DNA of 64,000 nucleotides, taken from contig CAUJNA010002113.1 of NCBI GenBank assembly GCA_963377175.1, positions 121,001-185,000 on the forward strand, given 5' to 3'. The stretch comes from Effrenium voratum. Taxonomy: Eukaryota > Sar > Dinophyceae > Suessiales > Symbiodiniaceae. Below are positions 32,601-40,998 of this stretch, one piece after another. The notes under the pieces are model-generated. The model ran no database searches, was not told where the DNA came from, and saw only the letters and a program-made list of their open reading frames with translations. Both the position numbers and the translations under genes were made by a program. Numbering within the stretch: position 1 is the stretch's first letter; every line of letters starts with the position of its first letter.

Positions 32601-32953
32601 GAATGCCATACAGTCCACGGGCTTTTGTGAATGTTGTCTCCGAGCAGGACAAGCCTCGCAGCATTGGATGTTGGAATGGCATCATCCATTTGCGAAGCAA
32701 TTCCCTCGAGGACCTCCGCCACGAAATGGACTGGATCTTCAGCCAGAACGAGCGATATGCCCGAAACTCAGTTGAGTTTTCAAAGAACGAGAGCACCAAG
32801 CACCTCGCTCGCAATGCCGCTCGCTATGCCGATCAGAGCGCTCCCGCCGCCCGCGAGGGTGAGCATTGGAGCCAAGGCAGCTGGCAGAACTGGTCCGGTT
32901 GGGGAGGATGGTATGACAGCAGCGGTTACCAATCTACTTGGCAGTGGCGCTAA
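29630..32953 (+). CDS. ORF2: protein with Tpt1/KptA-like RNA 2'-phosphotransferase domain (1107 aa)
   Basis: The ATG at 29630 overlaps the ORF1 stop as ATGA, frame -1. Residues about 1-340: unidentified; VTVADSGLS, YWNGNELVG and LDRYHMCFSD could be nucleophile, Asn and Asp-x-x-His blocks of an SGNH hydrolase (weak). Residues about 480-560: CISKILRG, DEDGYMDLEDL and DKKQRF match the N-lobe of Tpt1/KptA. Residues 620-725: LYHRTDK, MRNGLLPGG, TGRPHVFFA, LEIQIDL and KVPNYTII match its ADP-ribosyltransferase lobe. Tpt1 enzymes remove a 2'-phosphate left at RNA splice junctions, using NAD+. The His of the usual Arg-His pair is Gly here (LRG instead of LRH), so activity may be changed. Residues about 797-815 form a CPVC...CTSC zinc ribbon. 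The C-terminus is Trp/Gly/Ser-rich. The frame is intact, and the ORF is part of the retroelement. Confidence 0.85.
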   Translation: MSSATAMAHPARDCDPAWRRWMENVATTSVCTNGKYDANLAATVKGLLETTSAQSLIHTWVQDQPHYLQLLTPLLTISEPYLKVLQAPRVPDRDLLIYVTVADSGLSMVSGKKRKLRKYDFAERLDASRPARVGAWRSEMLWGKGLQQLCKRLAALIDEVRTDYPAATIIPMIYWNGNELVGKDGLEPTGTYPYDTPIGDAEQLLADTRRHLAWTRDFAARKGCACLGVMTGAKSYLYGFSMIWDRFMTEVRDYIIGDPNNMFVYVDATPFVETIDLLDRYHMCFSDDNITKTVQFMRGTHHMLYMLSILRPAMGSVAELTRSHDCTMRPIDVLEVRHQEDCTVNVEVLAYCKETLTKCGVSLSEMIGLPFTREEVEFRQPLDFAPVDPAEFATSGEPSGADVSESVRPAQAGAKAAAVAQRDEATSRPVPLDSYGRNVTGGHYDCWVYSIHDGVKYVDYGEGPKRLEIIKQPSFDYDPSVRRISNEYHSSLTCISKILRGRGTEGCGYVMDEDGYMDLEDLGLALRKELRHPIPWNIQSIMDIFKLDKKQRFIALGCPDASRCGDVPCSHWIFKIKASQGHEDWLQIDDSGIAKEWYVNPGTDLGRWSGWNVCSNPPTVLYHRTDKRNFANIMRNGLLPGGGDQHETGRPHVFFADIPSTNENYISGVRANKPLEIQIDLRMAIRAGLCFFKTESDGVLTRDKVPNYTIISVLDATNGDVWYTRSEQSDAGAPAAATEDEPQGMKRDQAVVDDRSTALERIATTRTNVASPRAPQGEAKRQKTFNPMENVELNVATCPVCNNSVFEGQVHCTSCGQLSPLNPRLLKEQQKNYLLQRSNLLKKMGLSTHVTAQVLASVGTFDLREEDRSSILRGLNSPDSAVIQEARKKHKSALKNGYHSLLDRYELDLQYRVRMLEVGRRDADILRMELCANLVLAAPKQSQAQRTLGVGLGSTSESRIARLAYIKTEVEFLPSELQDALSSRWIIMFQGMPYSPRAFVNVVSEQDKPRSIGCWNGIIHLRSNSLEDLRHEMDWIFSQNERYARNSVEFSKNESTKHLARNAARYADQSAPAAREGEHWSQGSWQNWSGWGGWYDSSGYQSTWQWR

Positions 32954-33053
32954 AAGCGCAACTGTCATGGTTTGCATGTATACAACGGTTCCCCATGACC
33001 TTCTCCCTCTGTTGTGTTTCCGTTTGGCTGCTTTGTGAAAGGCCCCTTTAACA

Positions 33054-33065
33054 CGCAGAGGGGGG
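33054..33065 (+). promoter_or_regulatory. Polypurine tract
   Basis: GCAGAGGGGGG ends exactly at the first base of the 3' LTR, the expected position of the RNase H-resistant plus-strand primer. Confidence 0.85.
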
Positions 33066-33208
33066 TGAAGAATTTGATCGGTCAGTTTGGGGTTTTACAT
33101 CCGTTGCATCCGCAGTGTGGCTGTTCAAGCGTGAAAATGTGCGAGCAGCGCACTTGGACGGTTTGTTGTTTCCTTTTGGGCCCCAAACCGGTAACCCTTG
33201 AATCTATA
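33066..33208 (+). repeat. 3' LTR, 143 bp
   Basis: Identical to the 5' LTR at 21686-21828 base for base, and followed by the CTTCT target duplication. Confidence 0.95.
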
Positions 33209-33213
33209 CTTCT
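33209..33213. repeat. Target-site duplication, right (CTTCT)
   Basis: Same five bases as 21681-21685. Confidence 0.93.
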
Positions 33214-35069
33214 CACTTTCTCTTTCGTCTCACCCCCCTTTTGCGATATCTTCTCACCACCTTTGTTTTACCTGGCTTTTGTGCAGACGCGTGCTCGACA
33301 CGGAACGCTGCCTCGGGTCAAAAAACTAGGAGCAGTGCAAGACGCTTAGGGTTTTCTTTTCCCTTGTGTTTAGGGCCTGTTGTGAATCTCGTACGCGGTG
33401 GCCATTTTGCTCCTAGCCTTGAACTCAAACCGCTTGTTTCGATTGAAACCCACCCGCCCACCCAGCTCTGCCTTGTACAAGGCAGGCTCCGAGGCGGCTG
33501 ACGCTCAGCGCCCCCACAGCGAGCTTGGGCACGCCTGCCCTTGCCTTCGCTTTCTAGGGCTGTACCCGCGGTACTCCCTGGTCTTCACACAGACCGCTGT
33601 CTGTTACAGAAGCGCGGGCACGCATGCCGCGCTGTGCCAAAGCACTGCAAATAGCCAGGACTCGCATGTCTGGCGCCCCTTTCAGTTTCACGCGGGGACA
33701 ATGCTTCCTCCTGCTCCAGGTGCACCGCGTGCTCTGGAGGCAGTGCTACTTTCAAGCAACCCGTGAAGAAGAAGTGCGCGCCATTTTGGGTTTGCGGAGC
33801 TCGTGGATTTGGAGGGTTGTTTGGGTTCAAGCTAGGAGCAGTGCAACAGGCCTTAACGCCTTTGTGGATTTGCGGTTCTTCTTGATTTGCGGCGTTTTTT
33901 GAATTGCGGCAGAACTTGTTTTCAGTTTTTTCTACCCCCGGATTTGCAGCGGAAACCGGCGGGAAAGCGGCGGATTTCCAGTTCTAGCATGTCTCTTCTT
34001 GCGCTGTTGATAACTTTTGCATACGGGTCATATGGGGGACTTGCCCCGGCTGGGGGGGTGCACGCCGACGCAAGTTTCTTGCACTGTGCGGGTCGTATGG
34101 GGGACCTGCCAACACTTTGGCCGAGGGCGTAGGCTTACGGCATGTCCTGTGTGCCTTGGCATGCAAAGGCAGCATGTCAAGACACAAGTGATGTTCAGTC
34201 GCATTGCCATGCACGTTGGGAATTAGGCATGAGCCACGACATCGCAGGCTCTAAGTGGATCAAAGGAAACAAGGTCCGCACTCCGCTTGTCAGGTTTCGT
34301 TTAATAATGGTTATCGTTGTTCTGGAGCCTCGGCTTGGTGTTGTCCCAATATGGTGAACCCCCAAAGCTGGTGGCTTTGGTTTTCCTGTGAAACATCCAA
34401 GAGGGGCTGCGTTATTTTATACCACATGCGGCCTCCCGGCGTAAGGGATGGTTTTTGTTCGATGCTTCAAGGTGACTTGCTCTCGAAAAAACTAAAAATA
34501 TCAATAAAAACAAAAAACAAAAACAAAAAAAAAGGATCCAGTATCCTTTTTGTCCGAGTTTGGGACCCTTCTTTTTTTGCTTGTCTCAGGGATTGGAGGT
34601 TGCAAGCAGAACAACTTTCCCTAAAATCCGGTGACTGCTAAGGTTGATTGTCTGACGATAGCCAACCTGAGTTCCACCAATGTCGATGACATTTTTTCTT
34701 GAAAGGTGCCTGCCTTCCTTTGTTTGAGCAGCCCCTCCGCCACGCCCCGCCCCCCCCCCCCCCAGCATGGGAAGGTTGACCTTCGGTGGAGTTGCGCTCT
34801 CAGACGGCTTACATGTTTTTTGGATATGGGGCGCGGGGCCAACACATTCCGCACTCTGCATTGTCCAGGAAACACTTTGGAAATCCGAGAGTATTTTTCT
34901 CATAGCACTTTGAGTGGATCTTGTGCAGCTTCATTCAAACGTATCACAACAACCCCCAAGCCCACAGCTCAGTTTGCCGGATGAAGCATTTGAATGTGTT
35001 TGCCACATCCAATCTTCGGCACGTTCTTGTGAAAACCTGTGAACCAGTTTTAGCTTTTTGGTTCAATAT
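33214..35069. other. No gene recognised; poly-C tract at 34750-34763
   Basis: No open frame carries a domain. Features seen: a run of 14 C at 34750-34763, A-rich simple sequence at about 34488-34531, and short direct repeats of a GTCATATGGGGGACTTGCC-like unit at 34027 and 34087. It may contain the promoter region of the receptor-like gene that follows. Confidence 0.4.
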
Positions 35070-35081
35070 ATGTGGGGCCCC

Positions 35082-35205
35082 ATGCGATCGCTGCTGCCAT
35101 TCTCATTCTTCGCGCTGCCGTGCGCTGCACCAACCACAGTGCGAGTCGCCGGTTCTTCCACTGTTTTTCCGGTTGTCAATGCATGGGCAGAAACCCAGCT
35201 GCCCA
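35082..35205 (+). CDS. PstS-like receptor gene, exon 1 (signal peptide and first binding loop)
   Basis: The ATG at 35082 (or 35070) starts MRSLLPFSFFALPCAAP, a good signal peptide: basic start, hydrophobic core, small residues before the cut. VRVAGSSTVFPVVNAWAE follows, matching the first strand and phosphate-binding GSST loop of PstS-family periplasmic phosphate-binding proteins (PBP type 2). The protein is therefore predicted to be secreted or to have an extracellular N-terminus. A donor lies near 35205 (CAG|TGG or CCA|GTG), and the next exon continues in another frame. Exon borders are approximate. Together with the exons to 40998 this forms one plus-strand gene. Confidence 0.65.
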
Positions 35206-35298
35206 GTGGGAGTGTTTCCCTTTTTCGTTGTGTTTTCTTTTTTGTGTGGCCCCTTCAAGATGGACCGCGAAACGGGTGCGATTTTCCTAAAGACCAAG

Positions 35299-35822
35299 GA
35301 AGCTATGAACTTGAGCAGCGAGGAAATCCGCATTGCGGGAGGAGGGTCAAGCGCGGGAGCGCGACGAGTCTGCCTTCCCCGCGACGACCCTGAACATGTG
35401 GACATTGGAGACATGTCTCGAGAGTGGAAAAACTCTGAGGCGCTTCTCTTGGATGATGCCTACACTTGGGAATGCGTGGGTTCGAAGAATCGTGTCACGC
35501 AGATTGAGGTGGGTGTGGATGGTTTGGCTGTGGTGGTTGGCAAAAACACCATAGCCCACGATTGTCTGACCAGTCCGGAAGTTGGCGGACTAACACTTGC
35601 CATGCTTCATTGGATCTACTCGAACTGGACTAATGATCAGCTGGCAGACTATGGCCTGAATATGGCATCTGTCATTCACAATGATGATGGTGACAATGTC
35701 AAGGAGTGGAGTGACATCTCGTCTCAATGTGATGAAGTCCCCATCAACGCGTATGGCCCAGGCTCGGACTCAGGAACCTTCGACTTCTTTGCAGAGACGG
35801 CGTTGTGCAAAGATTGCCTCGC
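35299..35822 (+). CDS. PstS-like receptor gene, exon 2 (substrate-binding domain)
   Basis: The frame reads EEIRIAGGGSSAGARRVC, then DIGDMSREWKNSE, QIEVGVDGLAVVVGKN, LTLAMLHWIYSNWTN and YGPGSDSGTFDFFAE. These follow the PstS order closely: the GGGSSAG ligand loop, the DIG.MSR segment, the domain-crossing D(G)LAVVV strand, the L..iysg..tnW region, and the SGT-DFF loop that completes the phosphate site. In bacteria the PstS protein delivers phosphate to the PstABC transporter. Here no transporter genes are present, and the downstream exons add Cys-rich and membrane regions, so a sensing or surface-binding role is inferred. The exon starts near GAAGCTATG after an AAG acceptor and ends near the LCKDCLAG coding region. 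Confidence 0.75.
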
Positions 35823-35918
35823 AGGCACGGGCATGGCAAGCTCAGAAACTACACTGGGATGGTCCTTTGGCTGTTTGATGATTCCCCCCATGCACATTTT
35901 TGTGAGCCCTGAGGCAAG

Positions 35919-36072
35919 CCTGGCTACAGGAGGGAGGATTTCAATTGGTGCCCGGACAATGACCAGCATGCATTGGAGCATGCGTCGGCGCTCAAGACCT
36001 ACATGGCGAATGGCAGGCCTCCAAACTGCTATATGGCTTCCGAGTCGGACTACCAGCTTGTTCAGTGGTTAA
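35919..36072 (+). CDS. PstS-like receptor gene, exon 3
   Basis: The frame gives GYREDFNWCPDNDQHALEHA, then ALKTYMANG and SESDYQLVQWLTA. The SESDYQLVQWL stretch corresponds to the s.sd..lv..V helix of PstS, which directly precedes the conserved GGI.YFGYAYY strand found at the start of exon 4. An acceptor AG precedes GAGGGAGGATTTC or the upstream GGCTAC. The end is placed near ACTGCTG because the same CTGCTG/CCGCTG context occurs at the next acceptor. Borders are approximate. Confidence 0.6.
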
Positions 36073-37119
36073 CTGCTGACACTTGGCTCAACGCCCACAC
36101 CACTTGGCTCATTGTGTGTTACAGTTGGCAGGCACTTCAGCGTTGAGCGCCATGTGAATTTGGCTTTACATGTGTGGTGGTGGCTGGGAACATTTTGTTT
36201 ACCGTGGATGTCTAGATTTTGGCAAAGCTCCTGTTTGCCAAAGGCAGGTGCTACCGCCCCTGTTTCCGTGAATTGTGGCATGGCCTGTAGCTCAGATTGT
36301 TTGTTTGCAGACTGCACTTTCCAAAGGGATAGCAATTGAGACACCACTCGAACGGCTTCTTGCCATGGCTTGGCAAGCACATTTTCCGGAAGTTAAGTCT
36401 TCTTAGATCTTAACACGCAAAGTTTCTTCGAGTTGTGACACACGCATTTGGGATGTATGTCCAGGAGCCTGAACGCACCTTCCAATGCTGAACAACGTGA
36501 CATTGGCCTCCGCCTCTTTCTGCCGACCACCCTGCGGCATGAATGCACACCTTCCTACTCTTGAAGAAACACGTCGTCAATGCCAAGACCAAAACAACAC
36601 CACTGATACTACAGACCTTGTGCTCACAAGAAACCTACATACCGACTCGAAGCTTACAACACACCATGCACTCTGATATGAGGTCTATTGTCACAACCAG
36701 AGCACACTGAGCAGTTGCAAGCTTTGGAGAGCCAACGGCAGTGCGCGCTATGTGCAAGAGGCTAGATGCGGATGCAAAGGCTATGCAACAGACTATGCAA
36801 CAGGCTATAGGTACAACAAGCTATAACATACATCACATAAATGTATATATATATATATACATACATATATAGGTATAGTAAAGACTCCTCAAGACGTAGC
36901 ACACCACGAGCGCCAACACAGAAAACACAGAAACACCCGTGCGAAGCTGTGGGTGACATTTTCGGCACGGTGTCGCCGGGCGAGTCCTGGAAAGGTGTCG
37001 AGTTGGCAAGATGTTTTGAGACCTTTACTACGGTTGACTTTCTTTGTGGCGTCAGTTTTTTCGAGGCTACTCTTTTTCACAGGTTCGAAGGGGAACCTGA
37101 TGGAAAAACACGCATTCCT

Positions 37120-37120
<1 letters not shown>

Positions 37121-37186
<66 letters not shown>

Positions 37187-37188
37187 AA
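37121..37188. repeat. GAAA tetranucleotide array (17 copies)
   Basis: Perfect GAAA repeats, followed by imperfect AAAT/AATA repeats to about 37480. Confidence 0.97.
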
Positions 37189-37496
37189 ACAATAAATAAA
37201 GAACTACTGTAATGAAATTAAGAAGGGAATAAATAAGGAAAGAAACGGAATAAAGCAAATAAAATGAATAAGACAAATAAAAAAAAGAAGAAATACATAA
37301 ATAAATAAAGACATGAAGTAAGTAAATAAGTAAATAAATAACATAAATACATAAAGAAAGAAAGACAGATAGACATAAATAAATAACTACATAAATAAAT
37401 ACATAAATGAACACAGAAGCAAAGAAACAAAGACATAATCAATCAACAACATACTGAAGGAAATAATAGACATAATGAACAAACAGCATAACATAT

Positions 37497-37770
37497 TAGG
37501 AAAGGAAGGACAAGGAAATCAAAATAAGTAGAGAGAAGTCAAAAGACACAGATAAAGAGAGGGGAGAAAGAGACAGAGAATGTGAAAAGAGAGACATGGA
37601 GAAAGAGGAAGAGCCGGGAGAAAGAGAGAGATAAAGAGAAAGAGGAAGAGGATGAGAAAGAGAGAAAAGGGCAGCCAGAAAGAGAGAGAGAGAGAGAGAG
37701 AGCTGGAGCAAGAGACACAGAGCAAGAGAGAAAGAGAGCAAGAAACCGAGAGGGAGCGGGGGGAACAGAA
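37497..37770. repeat. Long purine (GA-rich) tract
   Basis: Almost entirely A and G on the plus strand with GAGAAAGAG units, including GA dinucleotide repeats at 37681-37700. The low-complexity Ser/Leu-rich minus-strand frames and Glu/Arg-rich plus-strand frames here are not genes. Confidence 0.9.
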
Positions 37771-38341
37771 GCGCTCTCCCAACTATAGTGTTGATATTGG
37801 AACTTCGAGGGGGAACTGCCTTTTTTTCTGGTCCATGGAAGTCCCAAGCCGGGCTTGAGCCTTCTCCACAATGGCTTTCGGTTACCAAGCAGCCGGGCTG
37901 CGGCGCTCATATTTCAGATACGCGCCGTCTCCAACAGGCACTGGACGCTGCGTGCAATGACAACTATCTTCCTGCCGTGTTCTGATACAAACCGGCAAAG
38001 CCACCCCACCCTCCGCCCATTTGCCCCGGGGGAGGGAGAATCACACGGACATTGGCGCTGGTCGGTGCATCGTCATGGTTGGAACGCGTCTGGCTTCACC
38101 CGGGTACAATGTTGTATTGTGTTCATCGTTCTTGGTAATTGTGTGTGTTTAGTTGGGATCTTAGTTTGTTTCACTTTTGGCTGCATCTATCAAGGTTGGG
38201 ACAACACGTCTTCAGAGCGTGGCCGTAGGTAGCAGAGTGTTTTGGGTACTTGGACCCAGAATTTGGAACACTTTGGTTTGGGCCCGCACTGGACGTCTAT
38301 CTTTTTCTCGTTTGCTCGCGTGTCGAAAAGCAACCGCTGAG

Positions 38342-39625
38342 GACCCTGGTGGTATTTCATATTTTGGCTATGCGTACTACTCGATTTTTGCCGGTGAGCT
38401 GTCCACTGTTCGAATTGCAAGTGATAGGTTCCTCGGGGTGCAGGAGACGGCGGATGCAAAAGTTGAGCCTTCCACTTACACCATCACGGATGGCTCATAT
38501 AGTGTTTTCAAACGAAAGCTCTACGTGAATGTAGACAACACGGCTTGGGACTACGTGCATCCATTCCTTGCCTTCGGTTTTAGCTCGCCAGGGCAGGCAC
38601 TGGTGTCAAGTGTGGGATACATTCGAACAAATGTAGCACGGTTGGCGAAGATGAGAGCGCGAATCGCAGAGAGGGGCAATGACGAGGCAGACTATGTCTC
38701 CATCAAGCCAGACACTTGCCCTCTGGGCACGGAGCTCTCAGCTGTGCCATACGTGAATCAATTTGGAAATCCGAAGACAAGCTACAATTGTACCTTGTGT
38801 CCCTTGGGCAAGTTCAAGTTCTTGGACACTCCGACGCCTTGCACCTCATGCGAGGGAGGAAAATACACGGATGTAGTGGGGCAAACGGCCTGCCAGAGGT
38901 GCCAGGTTGGCTTTGAGGCGGTTGATGGCTTGTTCTGCCGTGCCTGTCAGCCTGGTTTCTACAAGAAGGAGACAGCAGCAGCTTCTTGTTCCCCTTGTAG
39001 CGCTGGCTCGTTCAGCAATCAATCAGCGCAGTCGGATTGCTTGTACTGCCCTCCTGGCCACTTCTCTCTGCAGGGCTCGACCACATGCGCACCATGCCCA
39101 ATCAACGAGATGGCGTCATTTCCGGGCACGACGCAATGCGCGCAATGTGGTGAAGGATTCTTTACGACCCAAGAAGCCTCAACAAGTTGCTCAAGATGTG
39201 GAAGTGGAAGATACAGGTCCAATGAATCGGCATGCCTGCAGTGCCCCGGCCGGATGACAACGCAATATTTGGCAGCCACCACCATATCAGATTGCGTTTG
39301 CCCAGAGGGCACGGTTTTCAATGGGGATGGTCGGCCAGGTGCGGGCGCTTGTGAAAACTGTATGGAAGGCTTAGATTGTATCTTGGGCAGTGACCTACGC
39401 AACTACGAGAGTTTTCTTGTTGGATCGGATAAGGAGCTGACCTTCCCGAGGTTGATTCCAGGCTACATTTCATATCCGAGTGAGCCTACGCAGGTGTACA
39501 AGTGCGGGAAGAACAGTCACTGTCCAGGCGGCGTTCCAGGAACGTGCGCTAGAGGGCGCATTGGCTTGGCTTGTGCGCGATGCCAAGCGGGTCAGAAGTT
39601 TGGTGTGGACCACTGCAAGGATCGG
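38342..39625 (+). CDS. PstS-like receptor gene, exon 4 (end of PstS domain and Cys-rich repeats)
   Basis: It begins DPGGISYFGYAYYSIFAG, the conserved last part of PstS (PGGIGYfGYaYY). ITDGSYSVFKRKLYVNVDN and FLAFGFSSPGQALVSSVGYI follow and complete the fold. From about 38710 come seven or eight GCC2/GCC3-type (ephrin-receptor/TNFR-like) modules of about 45 residues with C-x2-C-x-x-G-x-F/Y patterns: CEGGKYTDVVGQTACQRC, CQPGFYKKETAAASCSPC, CPPGHFSLQGSTTCAPC, CGEGFFTTQEASTSCSRC. Such modules are extracellular disulfide-bonded spacers, common in large protist surface proteins. The end is placed in the region after GVDHCKD because the next exon is in another frame. The extracellular location fits the signal peptide of exon 1. 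Confidence 0.8.
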
Positions 39626-39687
39626 CCTTGTCTTTGTCCATTGGGTGAAGAAATCGTGTGTTTTGAGGGAAACAATTTATTTGCTCA

Positions 39688-40998
39688 GAGAACCCTGACA
39701 AGGATTGCGAGCCCTTCGACCTGCTATCCTTTGTTGCATCCAGCATTGTCACGGGCTGTGCGCTTCCCATGTTCTACTACTTCATGAACTCCCCGATGAC
39801 TGCGAAGGCTTCAACCATCCTAAGCACAACCATGGCTTTCGGCATGACTTTGACGCTTCTTCAAACCATCGGCCTGGTTGGATTAGTCTCTCTTGACTGG
39901 CCATCCTACATGCAGCCCTTGATGGACTTCGTGTCTATTTTCATGCTGGATTTGGAATCGCTGAACTTTGATTGCCTAGGTTTCTCCTCGGCAGTCCGGT
40001 ACTGCATTAGTGTTGCTTGCTGGCCAGGTGCTCTACTTTGGCTGGTTGCCTGCAGTGTAGTTTCACAATTGGGCCCCAGGCGTTTTCGTTTCGCTGTGGC
40101 AAAGTTGCTGAGCACCATCGGCCAGGTCTTTCAGATTGGCTTCACAATTATGTCCAAGACCGCGCTCATGCCTTTCATGTGCTTCTCGCATCCCAATGGC
40201 AAATCCAGCGTATTAAGGTTCACAGATGTAATATGCTGGGAGGGAGGTGAGCATTCTACCATGGCTGTGTTTGGAGGCCTCATGACCGCCATTATGGCGA
40301 TGTTTTGGGCCATTTTGCTGTGGGCTGTGCTGCAGGCCCCAAGAAGATCTACGCAGGGGGATGCCTTCTTTCTGCAAGCCACGCGCTTCTTGTTCTTCCG
40401 CTTCCGGGGTGACTACTGGTGGTACGGCGCGTGGTTCATCCTGCGGGGGCCTTTGCTTTCCTTGCCGGTTGTCGTGTTCACCGATGTTCCAGCGATGCAG
40501 CTATTGACAATGACTGCGGTCCTTATGGTTTACATGGTGATTCAACTTGTGGCTTGGCCATGGAAAACCCCTCTCATCAATGTTGCCGATGGAGCTATGA
40601 GTATGATGATGATTCTGCTGCTCTTCATAGGTTCAGCGTTCTTGGATCGCTTGAGAGATGGAGAAATGCAGACATATTCGGTGCTTGCAATGGGCGTCCT
40701 TGGCATGCTATACTCGGTTGCCTTTGTTCTACTGTGCCTTGTGGGTCTGGCATTTATTTCAAGATCTGCCATGGGCTCCAAGGACGAGCTCAGCATTCTG
40801 ACCCTTGGCAAGCCTCCAAGCAACTCCATGCTGATGAACGCGCTCGATGCGTTTTGTCTGTCCTTTGGACAAGCAGACCGCAAGTTTCTTGAGCATACCA
40901 TAGATGAGCTCAGCGCCTATGACAGGCGACAGTCAGTCTGGCCCACGTGTTTTTTGCCGCTTCTTACAAAGAATTTGAACTTTTGGCCAGAAGCATAG
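39688..40998 (+). CDS. PstS-like receptor gene, exon 5 (multi-pass membrane region, C-terminus)
   Basis: After the acceptor TTTGCTCAG at 39687 the frame gives NPDKDCEPFDLLSFVASSIV and then about eight or nine hydrophobic segments. Examples are FVASSIVTGCALPMFYYF, ILSTTMAFGMTLTLLQTIG, AMFWAILLWAVL, MTAVLMVYMVIQLVAW, MSMMMILLLFIGSAFL and VLGMLYSVAFVLLCLVGLAF. A cytoplasmic tail of about 80 residues follows, ending WPEA at the TAG 40996-40998. The whole protein (binding domain, Cys-rich stalk, multi-TM domain) resembles the plan of class C GPCRs, though the membrane part shows no class C motif. It could equally be a TRP-like or transporter-like channel; protist GCC2/GCC3 proteins often end this way. 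Confidence 0.75.
   Translation, partial: ENPDKDCEPFDLLSFVASSIVTGCALPMFYYFMNSPMTAKASTILSTTMAFGMTLTLLQTIGLVGLVSLDWPSYMQPLMDFVSIFMLDLESLNFDCLGFSSAVRYCISVACWPGALLWLVACSVVSQLGPRRFRFAVAKLLSTIGQVFQIGFTIMSKTALMPFMCFSHPNGKSSVLRFTDVICWEGGEHSTMAVFGGLMTAIMAMFWAILLWAVLQAPRRSTQGDAFFLQATRFLFFRFRGDYWWYGAWFILRGPLLSLPVVVFTDVPAMQLLTMTAVLMVYMVIQLVAWPWKTPLINVADGAMSMMMILLLFIGSAFLDRLRDGEMQTYSVLAMGVLGMLYSVAFVLLCLVGLAFISRSAMGSKDELSILTLGKPPSNSMLMNALDAFCLSFGQADRKFLEHTIDELSAYDRRQSVWPTCFLPLLTKNLNFWPEA

Larger units (their letters stand above)
21686..33208 (+). mobile_element. Complete copia-type LTR retrotransposon, 11.5 kb
   Basis: The ends are fixed by three signals: identical LTRs (21686-21828 and 33066-33208), a perfect 5-bp target-site duplication CTTCT on both sides (21681-21685 and 33209-33213), and a polypurine tract abutting the 3' LTR. 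Inside are two uninterrupted ORFs on the plus strand. The domain order of ORF1 (Gag, protease, integrase, reverse transcriptase, RNase H) is that of Ty1/copia (Pseudoviridae-type) elements rather than Ty3/gypsy, which place integrase last. At 11.5 kb it is about twice the usual copia length because of an N-terminal coiled-coil region, an extra C-terminal domain and a second long ORF. Perfect LTR identity and intact ORFs imply a very recent insertion. Confidence 0.95.
36073..38341 (+). other. Long intron of the PstS-like gene, rich in simple repeats
   Basis: 2.3 kb between exons 3 and 4. It contains TA/CATA repeats at about 36843-36872, a GAAA array (37121-37188), AAAT-rich DNA (37190-37480) and a purine tract (37497-37770). 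No coding domain was found. The acceptor GCTGAG|GACCC at 38340-38341 allows the next exon to continue the PstS fold. Confidence 0.6.

Noticed and set aside
33400..33420. Second spliced-leader-like match (GGCCATTTTGCTCC)
   Set aside because: Only 9-10 contiguous bases match; expected by chance in 64 kb.
34921..35290. N-terminal part of the long open frame that continues into PstS exon 2
   Set aside because: The PstS start and signal peptide are in a different frame (exon 1 at 35082); this part is a chance open read-through of the intron.
37118..37910. Ser/Leu-rich or Lys/Glu-rich open frames
   Set aside because: Products of GAAA, AAAT and purine tracts inside an intron.
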